From: Parascedosporium putredinis
Lineage: Eukaryota; Ascomycota; Sordariomycetes; Microascales; Microascaceae
DNA length: 64,000 nt
Assembly: GCA_949357655.1 (NCBI GenBank)
Contig: CASHTG010000012.1
Location: forward strand, 4,216,001-4,280,000
Reading direction: 5' to 3'
Of the stretch, positions 1 to 12,000 are shown in pieces. The stretch's first letter is position 1, and the number at the start of each line of letters is the position of its first letter. A model generated the notes under the pieces. That model was not told the origin of the DNA. It saw nothing but the letters and a program-made list of their open reading frames with translations, and did not search any database. Both the position numbers and the translations under genes were made by a program.

Positions 1-1455
1 GACAGGAGACTTTTACGTACCTTTTTCTTTGGAGTTGAGTTCCCGGTGCTTGTGAGTCTCGTTTAGTATAAAGGAGGATAGTGATGAGAGTAGTATTTTG
101 TAATTTGGGTCTTGCGAAGACCGGAACTTGCAAATGTCGAGGTGGCTCGCGTTGAACGTTTCCGCCTTTTCTCTCGGATCGCCAATTGCACTTGACGCTT
201 TGCGCACGCCCTGCGAAATTTCGTCGTATTAGCATTGATAACTCACCTTCCATGCATCCTGGGCAGCACGCTCTCATGAAAAAAAAAAAAAAGAAAATCA
301 CTTACAAAATCAGCCGCAGACTGCCTCCTCTCCACCACAGGCAAATCCTCCTGAAACGTCTTGACGCGAAAATTATAATCGTTCCACATGCGCGTAAAGG
401 CCTCGCGGCCGAGGTCGAGCTCGAAACCGCTCGTGCCGGTCAGGTACTGCAGGGCGTGGTCGGCGGCGGGGATGTCGAGGCACACGCTGGCCATGGAGCG
501 CACGGCGTCGGTGAGCTTGGCGTGTTCGGACGCGCGGTGGGGGCAGGCGAGGAAGATGACGGCCGAGGTGGAGGAGGAGGTCGCGCATGTGTGTTTCGAA
601 GTCGGCTTCCGAGCGGCGGAGGACCTGTGCGGTATAAGTCAGCGGGGCCTTCTATCGTCTCTCTTTTTAAAGATCACAACTTACCTCTTTGATGATGACG
701 CCGCCGAGGGAATGCGTGACGAAAATAACCGGCCTCATCACCGTATTCGTCTCGTTCCTCAGCAGCGTCAGTTCCTGCAGCAGATCCTCCGCGTGGGCAA
801 AAATGTCATTTTGGTTCGTGGGTAAGCGCCCGTTGGACGCGACGGTGCTGCATCCCCAGGTAAGGATACGCGTTGACGGGCACGAGTGGGGGAGCAGGTC
901 GAGAGGCCAGTAGATCTCGGGCGCGGGTTCCGCCGCAGCAGAGGCCGAGGCCAGGAGGAGGGCGGGCGCGCTCTTCTCGGCGGCGGCGCGCACGCTGTCC
1001 TGGGAGAGGAGGCGGAGGTTGGTGGAGGACTTGGAGAGGGACGGGTGGAGCTTGGTGAGCACGCGCTGGTCGCGGTTGCGGAAGGAGCGGGCTCGTCGGG
1101 GAGCTTGGAGGTCGGGGGTGTTTTGGGGCGCTCGAGGGGCGGGGGTCCAGAGCCAGGTTTTGACGGGGTGGCCGCCTATGCCGGCGACGAAGACGACGCT
1201 GTGGCCGTTCTCGGTGGTTAGTTTTGTGGCTTCTCTAGATCTGGAGACTCTCCCGAAGGAAGAGACTTAAGGTGCTGGTCCTGTGGCCAACAAGTACGCA
1301 TCAAGACAATGAAGACAAGGAAAGTATCCTAGCCAACAGATTTAAGGGAGGGGACAAAGCAAGAGGACTTACTCGGCGACGGCGGCACTAGGGTCCTCGG
1401 GCTCATACAGGACCGTCAGCCCCACGGCGGTGATGATATCTCGACTGACTTTCAT
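1..1455 (-). CDS. DUF676/SERAC1-like alpha/beta hydrolase, 3' end beyond window
   Basis: The start ATG at 1455 opens a first exon reading MKVSRDIITAVGLTVLYEPE, ending at 1373 before a GTAAGT donor. The next exon (acceptor near 1234) carries VVFVAGIGGHPVKTW and the nucleophile motif THSLGG (Ser near 705-712), the two signatures of the fungal DUF676/SERAC1-type lipase-like domain, often the N-terminal part of larger NACHT/ankyrin proteins. A donor follows at 684 (intron about 640-684). The next exon starts VLRRSEADFETHMRDLL, then the family sequence (VIFLACPHRASEHAKL, later GFELDLGREAF) continues in another frame, so one base is wrong in the CTCC-repeat at 562-580. A further intron lies near 200-293, followed by GDPREKAETFNASHLDICKF, the usual tail of this domain. 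A GTACGT donor at the left edge suggests the gene continues outside. Substrate is unknown; hydrolase fold is sure, role is not. Confidence 0.75.
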
Positions 1456-1718
1456 GTTGACGCTAATGGCATGTTATCGAGAGACGAGCCACGCGTGTTG
1501 TATCCTCGTCATGGCTCAACGGAAAGAGCTCTCTCTCTACCCTAGACCCAAGGTGCAATGCAATGGACGCGTTGAGGAATGCTCGCGGTGTAAGAGAGGT
1601 ACTGTTTAGTTTGATATTGAGGCTTCAAATGTTGATGTGGTTCCTGTTCCGTTATGGTTATGAAGAGTGGAGTGACTGATGCATGCGCGGCGGATGCGTA
1701 GCGGGCCTTCTTCCTTCT

Positions 1719-1765
1719 GTATATATATATATAAGTGTATGTATACTTATTTATATATATGTATT
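1719..1765. repeat. TA/TG-rich microsatellite
   Basis: Alternating TA dinucleotides in two blocks around an imperfect palindrome (AAGTGTATGTATACTT). It is simple sequence and could form a cruciform; no gene association is visible. Confidence 0.6.
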
Positions 1766-4288
1766 CAGGAATAAAAAAGGTGGACCGTGGCAAAGATGAA
1801 CAACAAAGGGGAGAAAGGCGGCGAGAATGAGTCTTGGGAAGAGCCGTCCGTTTATTGTCGGCGGGTGGAGCGCATGCAGCAGCCTGCAGGACAGGACCCT
1901 TTTCCCACTTCCTCGTGCGCACTTTGTATCTCTGGATTCCCCGTTGCCCTTCTTTTTCTACCTCTGTCCAACTTCTCGGACGTGGAGGCGGGCGAAGCCG
2001 AGAGAGGGGTCGAGAAGCAAGGTACCCTGCGTGTCTTGCGTGTCGGTCGATGCAAGGTTGATGCCGGTCGGAGAGGGGCCGGGTCTTTTTTCCTTCTGCT
2101 TCCTTTTTTTCTTGTGGGTGGCGTGGGGGAAAGGAGGAAAGAGGCGAGAAAGAAAGAGTATGACGGAGGGTAGTGGGGAGAAGGAAAGAGAAGAACAAGC
2201 CACGAGAGGAGGATCTTAGGCCAAGGGAGAAAAGAGAGGGAGATCAGGTCAGATCGGGGAAGAATGGGCGAGGTTGTCGATGATCTTCGCCGGGATTCAA
2301 GCTTTCAATGCGCGCGTGTGTGCGCCGCTCTATCGGGGTCTTGTGAGGTAGAGAGGCTTGGCCAAGCAAGTAGCTAGCTAGCTTGGACAACGTCCTGTCG
2401 TGTCTTTTTTTTTTTTGTTCCCTTGTTCACTTTTTCCTTTTCTTAACGGGCCCTTCACTGCCTTCCTTTACCCTTGACTTCTTCCACTTGGACCAGTTGA
2501 ATCGATCGAATTGGCCCTCTTTCCGGTTTGGGAGAATAGCATGTGGGTTGGCCTGCCGTACCAAGGGCGGTGACCTCGAAGCTCGGTGTTAATGGGGCGA
2601 GAAGAGTTGAGAGATCTGGTCTCCTCTAGTCTGATCTGGCGTTGGTCTGAATTGGGTCTATGGGCGGTTTGTTCTCCCGGGTGGTCCCCCAAGGTCCTAT
2701 AATATAATTAGGCTGTTTATTACAAGTACGTGGAGTTATTGAGGCGGAACGATAAAAAGGCGGGAAGACGTCTGAAACCAAGCACGACGACGGATTGGTG
2801 CTCCCCTCGCTATCAATGTCACGCAGATGCAGTGCGGTGTAGACGAATGAAAAAAGGGCAGGAGAGCAATCAAGCAAGCACAGGAAAGGACGGGCGGGAG
2901 CGGGGAGCAGAGACGAGTTGATCGGAGATGCAGACGGGGCTCGCGTATATATTTTGCGAGCATGGAGGGAGGGTTATTGGGTGTTGGCAAGGTAGAAAAG
3001 AGCGAGAACGAACAAAGAGAGTATAAATGTCTATTCTATATTTCCTTCCGCTCGCTAAAGGAAACCCCATCGAGAAAAGGAACGAGAGAGGACCGTAATG
3101 CCGACTGACTGGCCGACCGAGCAGCCTTTTCGTTTCCTCTCGTTCACTCACACACTCTCTCTCTTTCTCTCTTTCTCTTCCTCACGCCCTCCACCAAGAA
3201 GAAACCCGACGGAAAGGGGAAGGGCCCCCAAAAGGCGCAAGCGACCGGAATCCTTGGTTCGCCCGCCCCGTTCCTCATCCTGGCGGGTGGTGACTTGTGT
3301 ACATTGAGAAAAACCTTTCGACCGACGATTTACACGCGAGAAGAGGGAAAGCAAGGGCCGCGGGCCCAAAAGAAAGATACCGCAGCATAAGCACGAGGGA
3401 AGGGAAAGAAACAGAAAAAAAAAAGCTGGGGATCCACGCATGGAGGGTGTAGGTGCGGAGAAGGGGCGTGCGGAGAAGACGAACCGGCATCCACCACACG
3501 GAGCCACGGGAATGAGGGCGCGCGCCCCGGGGCGTGGGGAAAGCGGACAAGACTCCGAAGGTTAGGCCAAGCAAGCAGGTACAGAGACACACACGTCTAG
3601 GCGAGTTTGCCACATTGCTCGATTTCGAGCAGTTGGGTGGGAATGCATTACCTACATGTACCTTTATTAAAAAGGTCAGAAAAGAAAAACAACAAATACC
3701 GAAATATCAAGGGTAGGAACTGGAGAAAAGCCATCAATGTACAGCCTATGCAGGTATGGGACCTGGGGTGGAACATAAGAGAAAAAAAGGGAAAAGAGGA
3801 CAGGAGGAATACAGCGAAGCAAGAAATCCGCAAAGGGACAAATCGATTGGACATTGGTACGGGTTGGCAGCTTTGTGTAAGTGGGTATTGGAGGTGAGCG
3901 CGGCTGGTGTTGGAGGAGCGTAAATTGAAATACCCGAATCGGCTGTTTCGGGGTTGTGTACTTGACGGGACAGCACACCAGGCGGCACAGACAGGCAGAT
4001 ATACATTGATGTATTACTTGTTGGGCAACGTCTGTGTCTGCCGGAGAGGGAGAGTAACAGGGAGAAGGAAAGGAAAAAGGGTCGAAATTGTCTCCATCTT
4101 TCCAATTTCTTTGCCTGCATGATGCCGACGAGGGGAGAAACTGGAGACTGCCTGTGCCAGTCGGAGGAAGAGCAAGGCAAGAGAGAGAGATGCATAATCA
4201 ATCACATGAATAGAGATCAAACTCTGGGATCAGGGAAAAATAACACGGAATGGGGAAGTAGAAAGGAATTCGAGAGAGAAAAAAAATT

Positions 4289-4328
4289 ACAACGTCAAGC
4301 CAAAACGTACAACGTCAAGCAAAAACGA
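4289..4328. repeat. two-copy 20-bp tandem repeat
   Basis: The units at 4289-4308 and 4309-4328 share ACAACGTCAAGC, then CAAAACGT versus AAAAACGA, so 18 of 20 positions agree. Only two copies are present. Confidence 0.7.
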
Positions 4329-6836
4329 GGGTGTCCATCATCACCCCAACATGATGTCATGAAGAGATGCTGTGGCAGACGACCTATTGGTGTCTGGATT
4401 GCCGCACTGAAGGCGCATCATGGACATGGAGGGGTGTGCCTCGAGCAGATGATGACAGCTTGAGCAAAACGCATGAAAAAGGAAGAGTCAGGGTGGCGCC
4501 GCCCCAAAGGGCAGGCAAGAGTCAGAGCGGAAGAAGTGGAGGGGAGGGGGCGCCGATTTGCACAGGCGAGGATCACATCGGAGCGAGTGAGGAATTGAGC
4601 GAGCGCCCTCCCAAAGCTGACAAAAAGTCGTGCGTGTCGCGAAAAATGAATAAGGGAGGGGAGCAAGGGGAGCTGTGACCGCGGACTTGGTCACGGGAGC
4701 CCGTGTTTTCCCCAGATTTCCCAAGAGAAGGATCGCGGCACGCCGGGCCCTTGATCCAATCCCACGATCTCGTTCAAGACAATACGGGAGATGGCATTAT
4801 GGAGGCAGAGGGGACGGGCGGCCATGACCAAAAGGACTAAGAGGCCAGAATATCCACCGGCCCCCAAAAGCGGTCACATTTCGCAAATCTTGTTCGGACC
4901 CCTCTCTGGTCAGCCGCATACTCTCTCTCCCTTCGTCTGTTTCTCTGATTCTCTCACTCCATTTCAACGTGGCGTGCGTAGACTCCATGCTCGCAACACC
5001 GCGTTGTTCTGTTTTGCTCGATTTTGGGGATTTTCGGCCCACCCTCCCCTTCCACCTCCCAGCCTCTAGGTGGCCGGTTCCGAATGGGCTAATGCCGGCG
5101 TTTGCACGAGCGTCTCCGAGCAGGGCATGGTGAGCCATCTAAGCTCGGCGCAAGCGAGGTTCTGCATGAATGTTTGGGAGATCTGTGGGCCGTTCTGTCG
5201 AACATTGACAGCATTGACAAATCATCGGATAACCCCGAATCAAGATACGACAACTTGAGGGCGAACGGTGAAATATGGCTAAATCTAGGACAGGTATCTA
5301 GGGGCGAAAAAGAAGAAGAAGAAAAAGAAACGAGAAAGAGAACGTCGGGCGAAACGAGCCAAAGGCCAAGGCGCGGCGAGATGGCTATGCGAAGATCTAA
5401 CAAGACCAAGGCGGCGTCTAGTGAGGCTCTCACGAACAAAAATTTGTTGCCATCTTTAGCAACTCTTTTTTGATTGATCGCACTGCCGAAGCCAAGCGTG
5501 AGCAAGGATTCGACTCAATCATGGCAACCTCTTGTACGCACCCAATCGAAGGCCTCCTGGCTATTTGTGACGAGGGTGGCCTCATCGCTGGCATGGGCAA
5601 AGGGAGGTGTACGAGAGGAGGACGGCGATGGATGAAACGCCCAAACGCCGAGGCGCCACCCGGGGCGGGAGCTAGCCGGGGAGTGTGTGTGTGTGTGGGT
5701 GGGTGGTTTTCTCAAGCAAGGCAGCCTTGACGACGAACTGCCCGTCAAGCATGGTAATAGCATAGAATACGATAACGTGCCCGTCGTATATCTGAATCCG
5801 CCTGGCTTCGTCTTTGGTGAGGTGGCATTATGCCTCGGAATCGCAAAGGGAGCCAAGATTCGTTGGTTCGTTTCCTGCGACGTCGTGTTTGTCGGGGGCG
5901 ATGACGGGCGTGGTGCATACCACTACCGGGTGCCTTGCATAAGGGTGCCTTTTTTTTTTTTGCTATCTATTCTTGCCTTTATTTTCCTTGCTTGTATTAT
6001 CCCACTTGAGGGGCGAAAATGGGAATGGGAAAGTGACTTGGGGTGGTCCAGGCTCGGTGGGGTTTTGTTCTTGAGCTGGAACGTTGAAGCGTGTCGCAAT
6101 CAAGGTCGCGTGGGTGGCAAATTCAGGGCATCTTCGGTAGTGCAAGGGGCAGAGGAGCCAGCGTTGAGTTGCCGCTCCCATTCTCACGCAGATCAAATTA
6201 CGATTGATATTGCCAACTTGATGAATGGGACAAGAAAGGCTGAGGCCGACAGAGAGACAGTGTAACCATACAGTTCATGCATCGAGTACGCACTATTCCG
6301 CATCCATTGATGTCAACGTGTGGGGAAAAAAAGGAAGGTGCAACGATGACTTGGCTTGGAAGCATTGGTTTTGTCAGCCAGCAACTTTGAGGCGACTTTT
6401 GCTTGGCACGGTACGTCTCGCCGCGCTTTCGCACCTTTTCTCACCCACGACTCCGAGCCGGTTTTTGGTGATGCTTCGAACATTCAGCCCTCAGACCGTA
6501 TTCCCCATCGCTCCTCGATGTAGAGCCCACGACAAGCGTATCTACCCCTTGCGCGCCAAGTTTCTACGCCCTTCTTCTGCCCCCTCCGAACGACCCGAAG
6601 CCAGAAGCCAGGCCCTTGCATCGCCCCACGAGCCTCTCAGCTTATCGCGAAATCGACCCCTCCTATCCCTCCCCCTTGCCGGCGATCGAGAGATCTGATA
6701 CACGAAACGACGCCCTCTTCGCTGCCCACCCCACCTCCTTCCACTCCGCTCCCTCTCCCTTTCCTCGTTCCACGGCCACATAGATCGCTCGAGTTTCTAT
6801 TGTTAGACGCCTAAAAAGCCTGATCACGTCGCCACA

Positions 6837-7760
6837 ATGATGCGGCCGTTGCTTGCGCTCATCATCCAATTCGAGGTACTGTCGCTCCGCTGAACAGCTG
6901 TTTGGCTCCCACTTTTCCCACTTGCCTCCCCCTACGTTCCTCCCCTCGGCCTCCGCCGCGATGCGCAAAAGCTTTGCCGCGCCCCCGCCTGTCACTTCTC
7001 CTTCGGCTCTAGTCGTCGATCTGTCGTCATCTCGTGGCTAACTCTCGAGTCATAGGATCGTATCATCGAAACTGTGAGTTGAGCCGTTTTCTTCCTCCCC
7101 CTCCTCCTCCTCCTCCTCGCCATGACCCCGACCTATACCGCCCGAACGACGATTTCCCGCCCGCCCCTAGCCTTGGCCGTCGTTTCTTCTTTACCCGTTC
7201 TACCTCGGTGGAGGGAAGCGCACTGGGTGTCGTCACATGATGGACCGCACGAGATTTGGCAGGAGGCAACTTTTTCTCGTCTGTTCGCATATTGCTGCGC
7301 CGTCGATCGCTAGGCTGACCATCTCGTGTGACTTGTTTTCTTGTCTTTTGTTCGTGAACGATAGATTCTCAGACGACCAGGCTTCCACCGGTTCGTCGGC
7401 AAGATTCAGCGATATGTGGACGAGAAGCAAAACGGGAAGCACCCGAACCAGCCGTTACATCCAGGAGAAGCCACAGGTGGGTTGCCCTGTCCTGACATGT
7501 TCTTTTTTCTTTTTCTTTCTTTTTCCTTTTCACTCTGATGTGACGACTGGTGCCTACGTCCGCTAGGCTCCACCCTCAATCCCGCGGGGAGGAAGAGGAA
7601 GAAAGGCCCCATTGCAATCGGCGAGGATTCACACGGGCGTTCTGGTCGGCTGACGTGGCATTGTACAGAACTTCCTTCCAGTGGCGAAGGCTTCCTTTCG
7701 CATTTTGTCGGCGAGCTGAAGCGGCAGGCCAAGGGCAACCCGTCCAAGCATGATAAGTGA
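6837..7760 (+). CDS. MRX7: Mrx7-like small mitochondrial protein (four exons)
   Basis: Exons 6837-6875, 7056-7073, 7365-7476 and 7567-7760 join in frame to 120 residues without any frame break. Each junction has GT/AG; a GGCTAAC branch site precedes the acceptor at 7055. The core LRRPGFHRFVGKIQRYV, followed by a PGEAT turn and a C-terminal LSHFVGELKRQAKG, resembles the short fungal family of yeast Mrx7, a component of the mitochondrial MIOREX (mitoribosome-associated) assemblies; I place it there from memory of the family pattern. The N-terminus MMRPLLALIIQFEDRIIET is hydrophobic then amphipathic, consistent with a short membrane-associated start. Exon 2 is only 18 nt. The first exon and its GTACTG donor are the least certain part; the 7365-7760 portion is firm. 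Confidence 0.6.
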
Positions 7761-8644
7761 GGGAGCTTCATTATGCTAATCCACTCTACCGTGACTACTC
7801 ATGTTCGCGGCCAAGGCGAGCGCAGTTGAAAGACGTGCCGTCCAGGCATGATGGATAGAGCGAGCTACGAAAAGCTCACGAATACGAAGGACACTGCGAG
7901 GGACTAGGCGCGTGTCTAGGAAGAACTCGGCGAGGTTGATGGTGGCTCCCACGGTCTCACTCAGGCAAACTTGAGTTTTGAGTGGGCCTGGAACTACTCC
8001 CGTGTACGAGACGACTACGCGTGCACCCTCGTTATGAATCTCGAGGTCCTTCGCGATAGGGGCTCCTTTGGAAACTGGCAAGAAGCCAGTAGCTTCTTCA
8101 TCAGCTGCGTATGCGCAAAAGGCAACGCAGGCACTCATCTACAAATCTTTTTGGCAAAAGCATACGAGGGCTCCGGCCCGATTAATGATACCCCCACTCA
8201 CAGAGGTAATTTGATGGAAAATATTTTTTGTATTATTAACGGATTAAGAAGGGAACAAAAATAGAGCAGAGTATAGGAGACTATACTGAGTCTTGTGACC
8301 TATAGCTCTGGCTGTCAAGCGAGACGAGCCATTGCCAAGATTGAGAAGAGAAGAAATAAATACTGAGCAGTGTGCTTCGATGCAAACAGCAAAAACAAAA
8401 AGTCTATCGTGCGCGCTTCCATCGTCACCCGTTCCCTCAGGATGTGATGAGAAGCCTCCGTTCCACCATGCAATCAAGTCGTCTCAGCCATGTCGTGAGG
8501 ATGTGTGTGCGTGCGTGTATATATATATGTGTGCCGTGAGGCTACCCGTCGCTCGACCTACTCGACGGGGAGAAGCGATGCTTGTCGTGTCTTTGTTCGC
8601 TCGTCTCGTGGAGAAAGAGCGGGGGATGGCAAGATTCGCTCGGC
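7761..8644. other. intergenic, no supported gene
   Basis: Between the Mrx7-like gene and the Cys-rich gene. A 120-codon reverse ORF (7776-8138) has no recognisable domain. An AT-rich stretch at 8215-8260 and a GT/TA repeat at 8505-8531 are the only notable sequences. Confidence 0.5.
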
Positions 8645-9064
8645 TTAAGGAGCAGTGCAGTAAGGGTATCCGCGGACGGCACCGTACCGGCAGACCTGGC
8701 CCGAGGGGCAGCGGACCCTCTCGGCCCAGCGACCGGCCTCGTTGCAGACGTCGATGGACCAGCCGGGGCGCCGTTGTTCTCGATGCAGCGGAAGAGCTCG
8801 GGGGCACTCGCCCTCGGGGACGGGCAGGCAGTACGGGCTGGCGTTGAGGGGGTTCATGCTGCAGAACTCGCCCCGCTTGCAGTCGCCGCCGCGGACCCAG
8901 TCGCCCTGGGCGTTGCAGACGGCCCAGCCCCAGCCGGCGGCGGGGAGTTGTCGCACTGGTAGGTGCCGGGGCGCAGACGCCGCGCTTGGCGGGGCGACGC
9001 CGGCCGGGGTGGCGGCCGCGAGGGCGGCGATGGGGAGGAAGACGGCGGTGAAGAAGGCCTTCAT
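8645..9064 (-). CDS. secreted cysteine-rich protein with two tandem repeats
   Basis: A single exon opens with MKAFFTAVFLPIAALAAATP, a clear signal peptide. Two copies of one module follow: GW-x3-VCN-x3-W, then two Cys four residues apart and a closing PYC (copies around 8858-8935 and 8652-8763). The linkers before each copy read out of frame: KRGVC and GTYQCDNS lie in a second frame at 8942-8998, and ELFRCIENN in another at 8765-8804. This matches one-base errors in the GGGG/GGGGG runs at 8765-8768, 8800-8804, 8942-8945, 8968-8971 and 8991-8994. Correct reading would add further cysteines to both copies. Similar small secreted modules occur in plant-associated ascomycetes and are usually annotated hypothetical; a carbohydrate-binding or effector-like role is inference only. 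Confidence 0.75.
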   Translation of the reverse strand: MKAFFTAVFLPIAALAAATPAGVAPPSAASAPRHLPVRQLPAAGWGWAVCNAQGDWVRGGDCKRGEFCSMNPLNASPYCLPVPEGECPRALPLHREQRRPGWSIDVCNEAGRWAERVRCPSGQVCRYGAVRGYPYCTAP

Positions 9065-12000
9065 TTTTGTGGTGGTGGTGGTGGGTTGTGAGGGGAGGGT
9101 TGGTTTTGGGAAGAGTCGAGGTGTGGTGAGGTGGATTGGCTGTGAGAGATGGTTGGAATGAAGATGTGAATGTTGATACTGGTTCTATTCCTTTTCTTCT
9201 TCAGATGGGAGGATGGGCAACCTCTTTATATACTGGGGTTGTTTAACACCATCATGGGGGCCTTCTCGTACTTCGCGACAGTCTTCGGAACTAGCCCACC
9301 GTTGTCGAGGGATACCAAAGCATGCAGGCCGTCATCATTCCGAAAATAAGCAATATCGACAAGAGCCAAGCCCTCTCGACCTATGACGATCGCGAGCCAG
9401 CCGACCACCCCCGGCGTCACCTCCACCTCGTGTTTGGGCTTCAACCTTTTTGTTTATGTTCATCGCTTCTGCCTTTCCCAGTCTCCCCTGCTGCGCCTAC
9501 CTTTTTCTTAGAGAATTGACATGGGGGCGTGGTGGTGGTGGGGGAAGCCAAGTGCCACTCCCGATCCATGGGTGGGCATGCTTCCCTGCGCCTCGTATCT
9601 GCCCAAAAGGAGACAATGAAGAACACGGCTTGGGGTCACATCCCGTCCTCTTGGGACCCCTCTTCGGCCTCTCCTCTCCTCCCCTTCTCCATGATTGAGC
9701 AGGGGGCCACCACTCAACTTCGGAAGCACCTGACCTCGATGGGGAAGAACAGTCGAGTCGGAAGTAAGCCACCGCCATCTTTCTCTTCTCCCTTGGAATC
9801 ACTAAACGCTCTTTCCCCGAATGCGCCTCTTTCCTCATTGGCGCCTGCTCAGCCAGGGAGCTAATAGCGGGGAGCTTATGCCTAAAGCCAAACGGAAATG
9901 TCAACCAAGCACATCGGGATTGGTGCCTGCCAAATCTCTTGGGAAGCTTCGATTTAAACTTTCAGTTGGGAGAAGGAAAGTGCAAGACAAGCCTCCACGA
10001 TAGCCTAACGGCTGCTACTAATTTTATTTTCATCTTTTCTTTCATGTTTCCTTCCCGCTTTCCCACTTGCTTTCTCTGGATAACGACCCTCTTGTTGGAA
10101 GTTAAGCTTGTCCTGAAGAGCCATAGAGCTTACCCCAAAACGGGAATCGCCTGATGACATTAGACAAGGTGAGCGAATGGGTTTCCCCGGCGGCGGCGCC
10201 CCATCCGGCACTTTTTCACCACTGGTGGGGTTCAGCTTGGGCTGAGCGGAGGCGGCGTTTACGTGATCACTATTGTTGCTGGGCTGAACATGTAAGCCCG
10301 CTAATACTTTAGGCAAAGGCGGGCTTGCCTAGGAGGGCTGAGTCCAGAGAGTTAGTTGACTGGCAGGTTTTATGGGCTCGGCTACAGCCCAATCGGTGCA
10401 AGTCGTTTATCGTCGAATGCGGTTCGAGAGTGCACTGATCTCCCGGTCTTGATGGTTATGGGCCGGCCAACACATCAATGATCTATGGATATGTACGTTT
10501 TGGGACTCGAGAGAAGGAACTTGGAACAGCTCGACTTCCAACATTGACAGTAGAAACGAGCGGGACATGTCTTTCCGCCAGAGGGAGTTAGCTCTGCGAT
10601 GTCTCATTCCGGGCAAGTCGTCGTCGACGTTGAACATTTCGTCCATTTGAAGCCCATGACTCTCCCCAGCCACCCTTCAATCAGAGCTCTTCTTCTAGAA
10701 TCGGCAAACGCCGCATCCTATTCGCTCATCACCCCAGACAGCGTTATGTTCCAAGAATAGAACAGCCCGGATCAACTACCACCCCAAGTCCCTTGCCCCT
10801 GCACCCAACCCTCTTTCCATCGCCAAAAAGTGAGATCGACCCAAAAACTGCCTATTGCTCCTTCGCTCATTCGCAGAACTCGGTGTCTTTGGGGAGGGGC
10901 GAATAGCATGCGGAATACGAAGCATAGTTGTTGTTCTTCCATTTCCTTGTTTGAAGCCCAAGCTTGGGCTTAGGCCTGGCATCTGACCGAGCTCAGAGGG
11001 CTTGAGAAAAGTAAGAGGGAGGGCCGCAACGGAGCGTCTTTCCGCCGCATGGGCATCACGCAGCACCCTTGGCACCCCTTTCAACCAGCATTGGGTTTTA
11101 CTTGGAGAACTCCTCCTTTGAACACGAGCAAGTGGATGCCTCCGTTTCCGACAAAGAGACATCCTTGGCTCCCCGCCGAGAGGTGACACTACTTTTTCCA
11201 TGCACTGCACTCTCCTCGGGTCCTGCGAAGAAAAAGAAGAGTCCAAAGTCAGCAGACGATTAGTATTCACCGTCTCTCCCTGCATCTCGTATCACGGCAT
11301 CTCATACATTACCCCCTGCCTGCATCCGCGATTGAGACCCACGTCATGCGCGGTCTCTCCCACCCGACCGCTCGTCACCCACCCCTCTTCCAAGCTTGTA
11401 GTGTAGACACACGCAAGACTATCAGTCGAAAAGGCGAGCGAGTGATAAAAAGAATCGCCTGAAATCAATATTTTCAAAAGCTTGCCATGAGGCGGTATAC
11501 TCCGTGCGCCTAAAGGGCACATCTAGCTAACCGTGAACGTGAATGGTCTTTCCTCTTGCCCTTTTTCGACCCTACTCTGTCCAAGTCGTTGGGCTTCCTC
11601 GGATACAAGTAATCAAGTAAACCAAAAACTTGAAGATCAAGTACCGCGCGCTCGCGCGTCAATCCATCTCGCGGCAACCAGCGGTCCAACCTCCTCCTTC
11701 CTCGAGCGACTCCTCGTGCCCGAAGCGAGATCGTCTTGGCAACAACGTCCCCCATTCCCCACCAATGCCCATCAAACATTGGTATCCTCTCCTCCAAGTA
11801 AACACATTCCCATTCACAATACGAGGTCGTTATTTGCCAAGCCGTGGCGTGGCGGCATCTTTCCCCAGCTTGCCCAGCGAATCGCGGAAACTTATTCCGT
11901 GCTTTCTTCTGCTCCCCCTTTGCCTGCTCAACTTTGACCATTCCCAGCCCAACCTACCTCCCTATTCATATGTACGTTTTCAGACATGACCATGGGTTCG

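Larger units (their letters stand above)
1456..6836. other. gene-poor intergenic span
   Basis: I see no gene that can be supported over 5.4 kb. The ORFs present are low-complexity products of CT/GA-rich tracts, with no recognisable domain or splice structure. The span holds an AT microsatellite (1719-1765), several CT- and A-rich tracts (3140-3182, 5300-5340) and a TG repeat at 5684-5706. The part next to 1456 must contain the promoter of the hydrolase gene. Confidence 0.6.

Noticed and set aside
1542..2198. 218-codon reverse ORF
   Set aside because: Low-complexity translation of CT/TA-rich sequence, with no domain and no splice or start context.
7776..8138. 120-codon reverse ORF ending 15 bp from the Mrx7-like stop
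   Set aside because: No recognisable family, no clear promoter, and it overlaps the expected 3' untranslated region of the neighbour. Could be real but cannot be supported.
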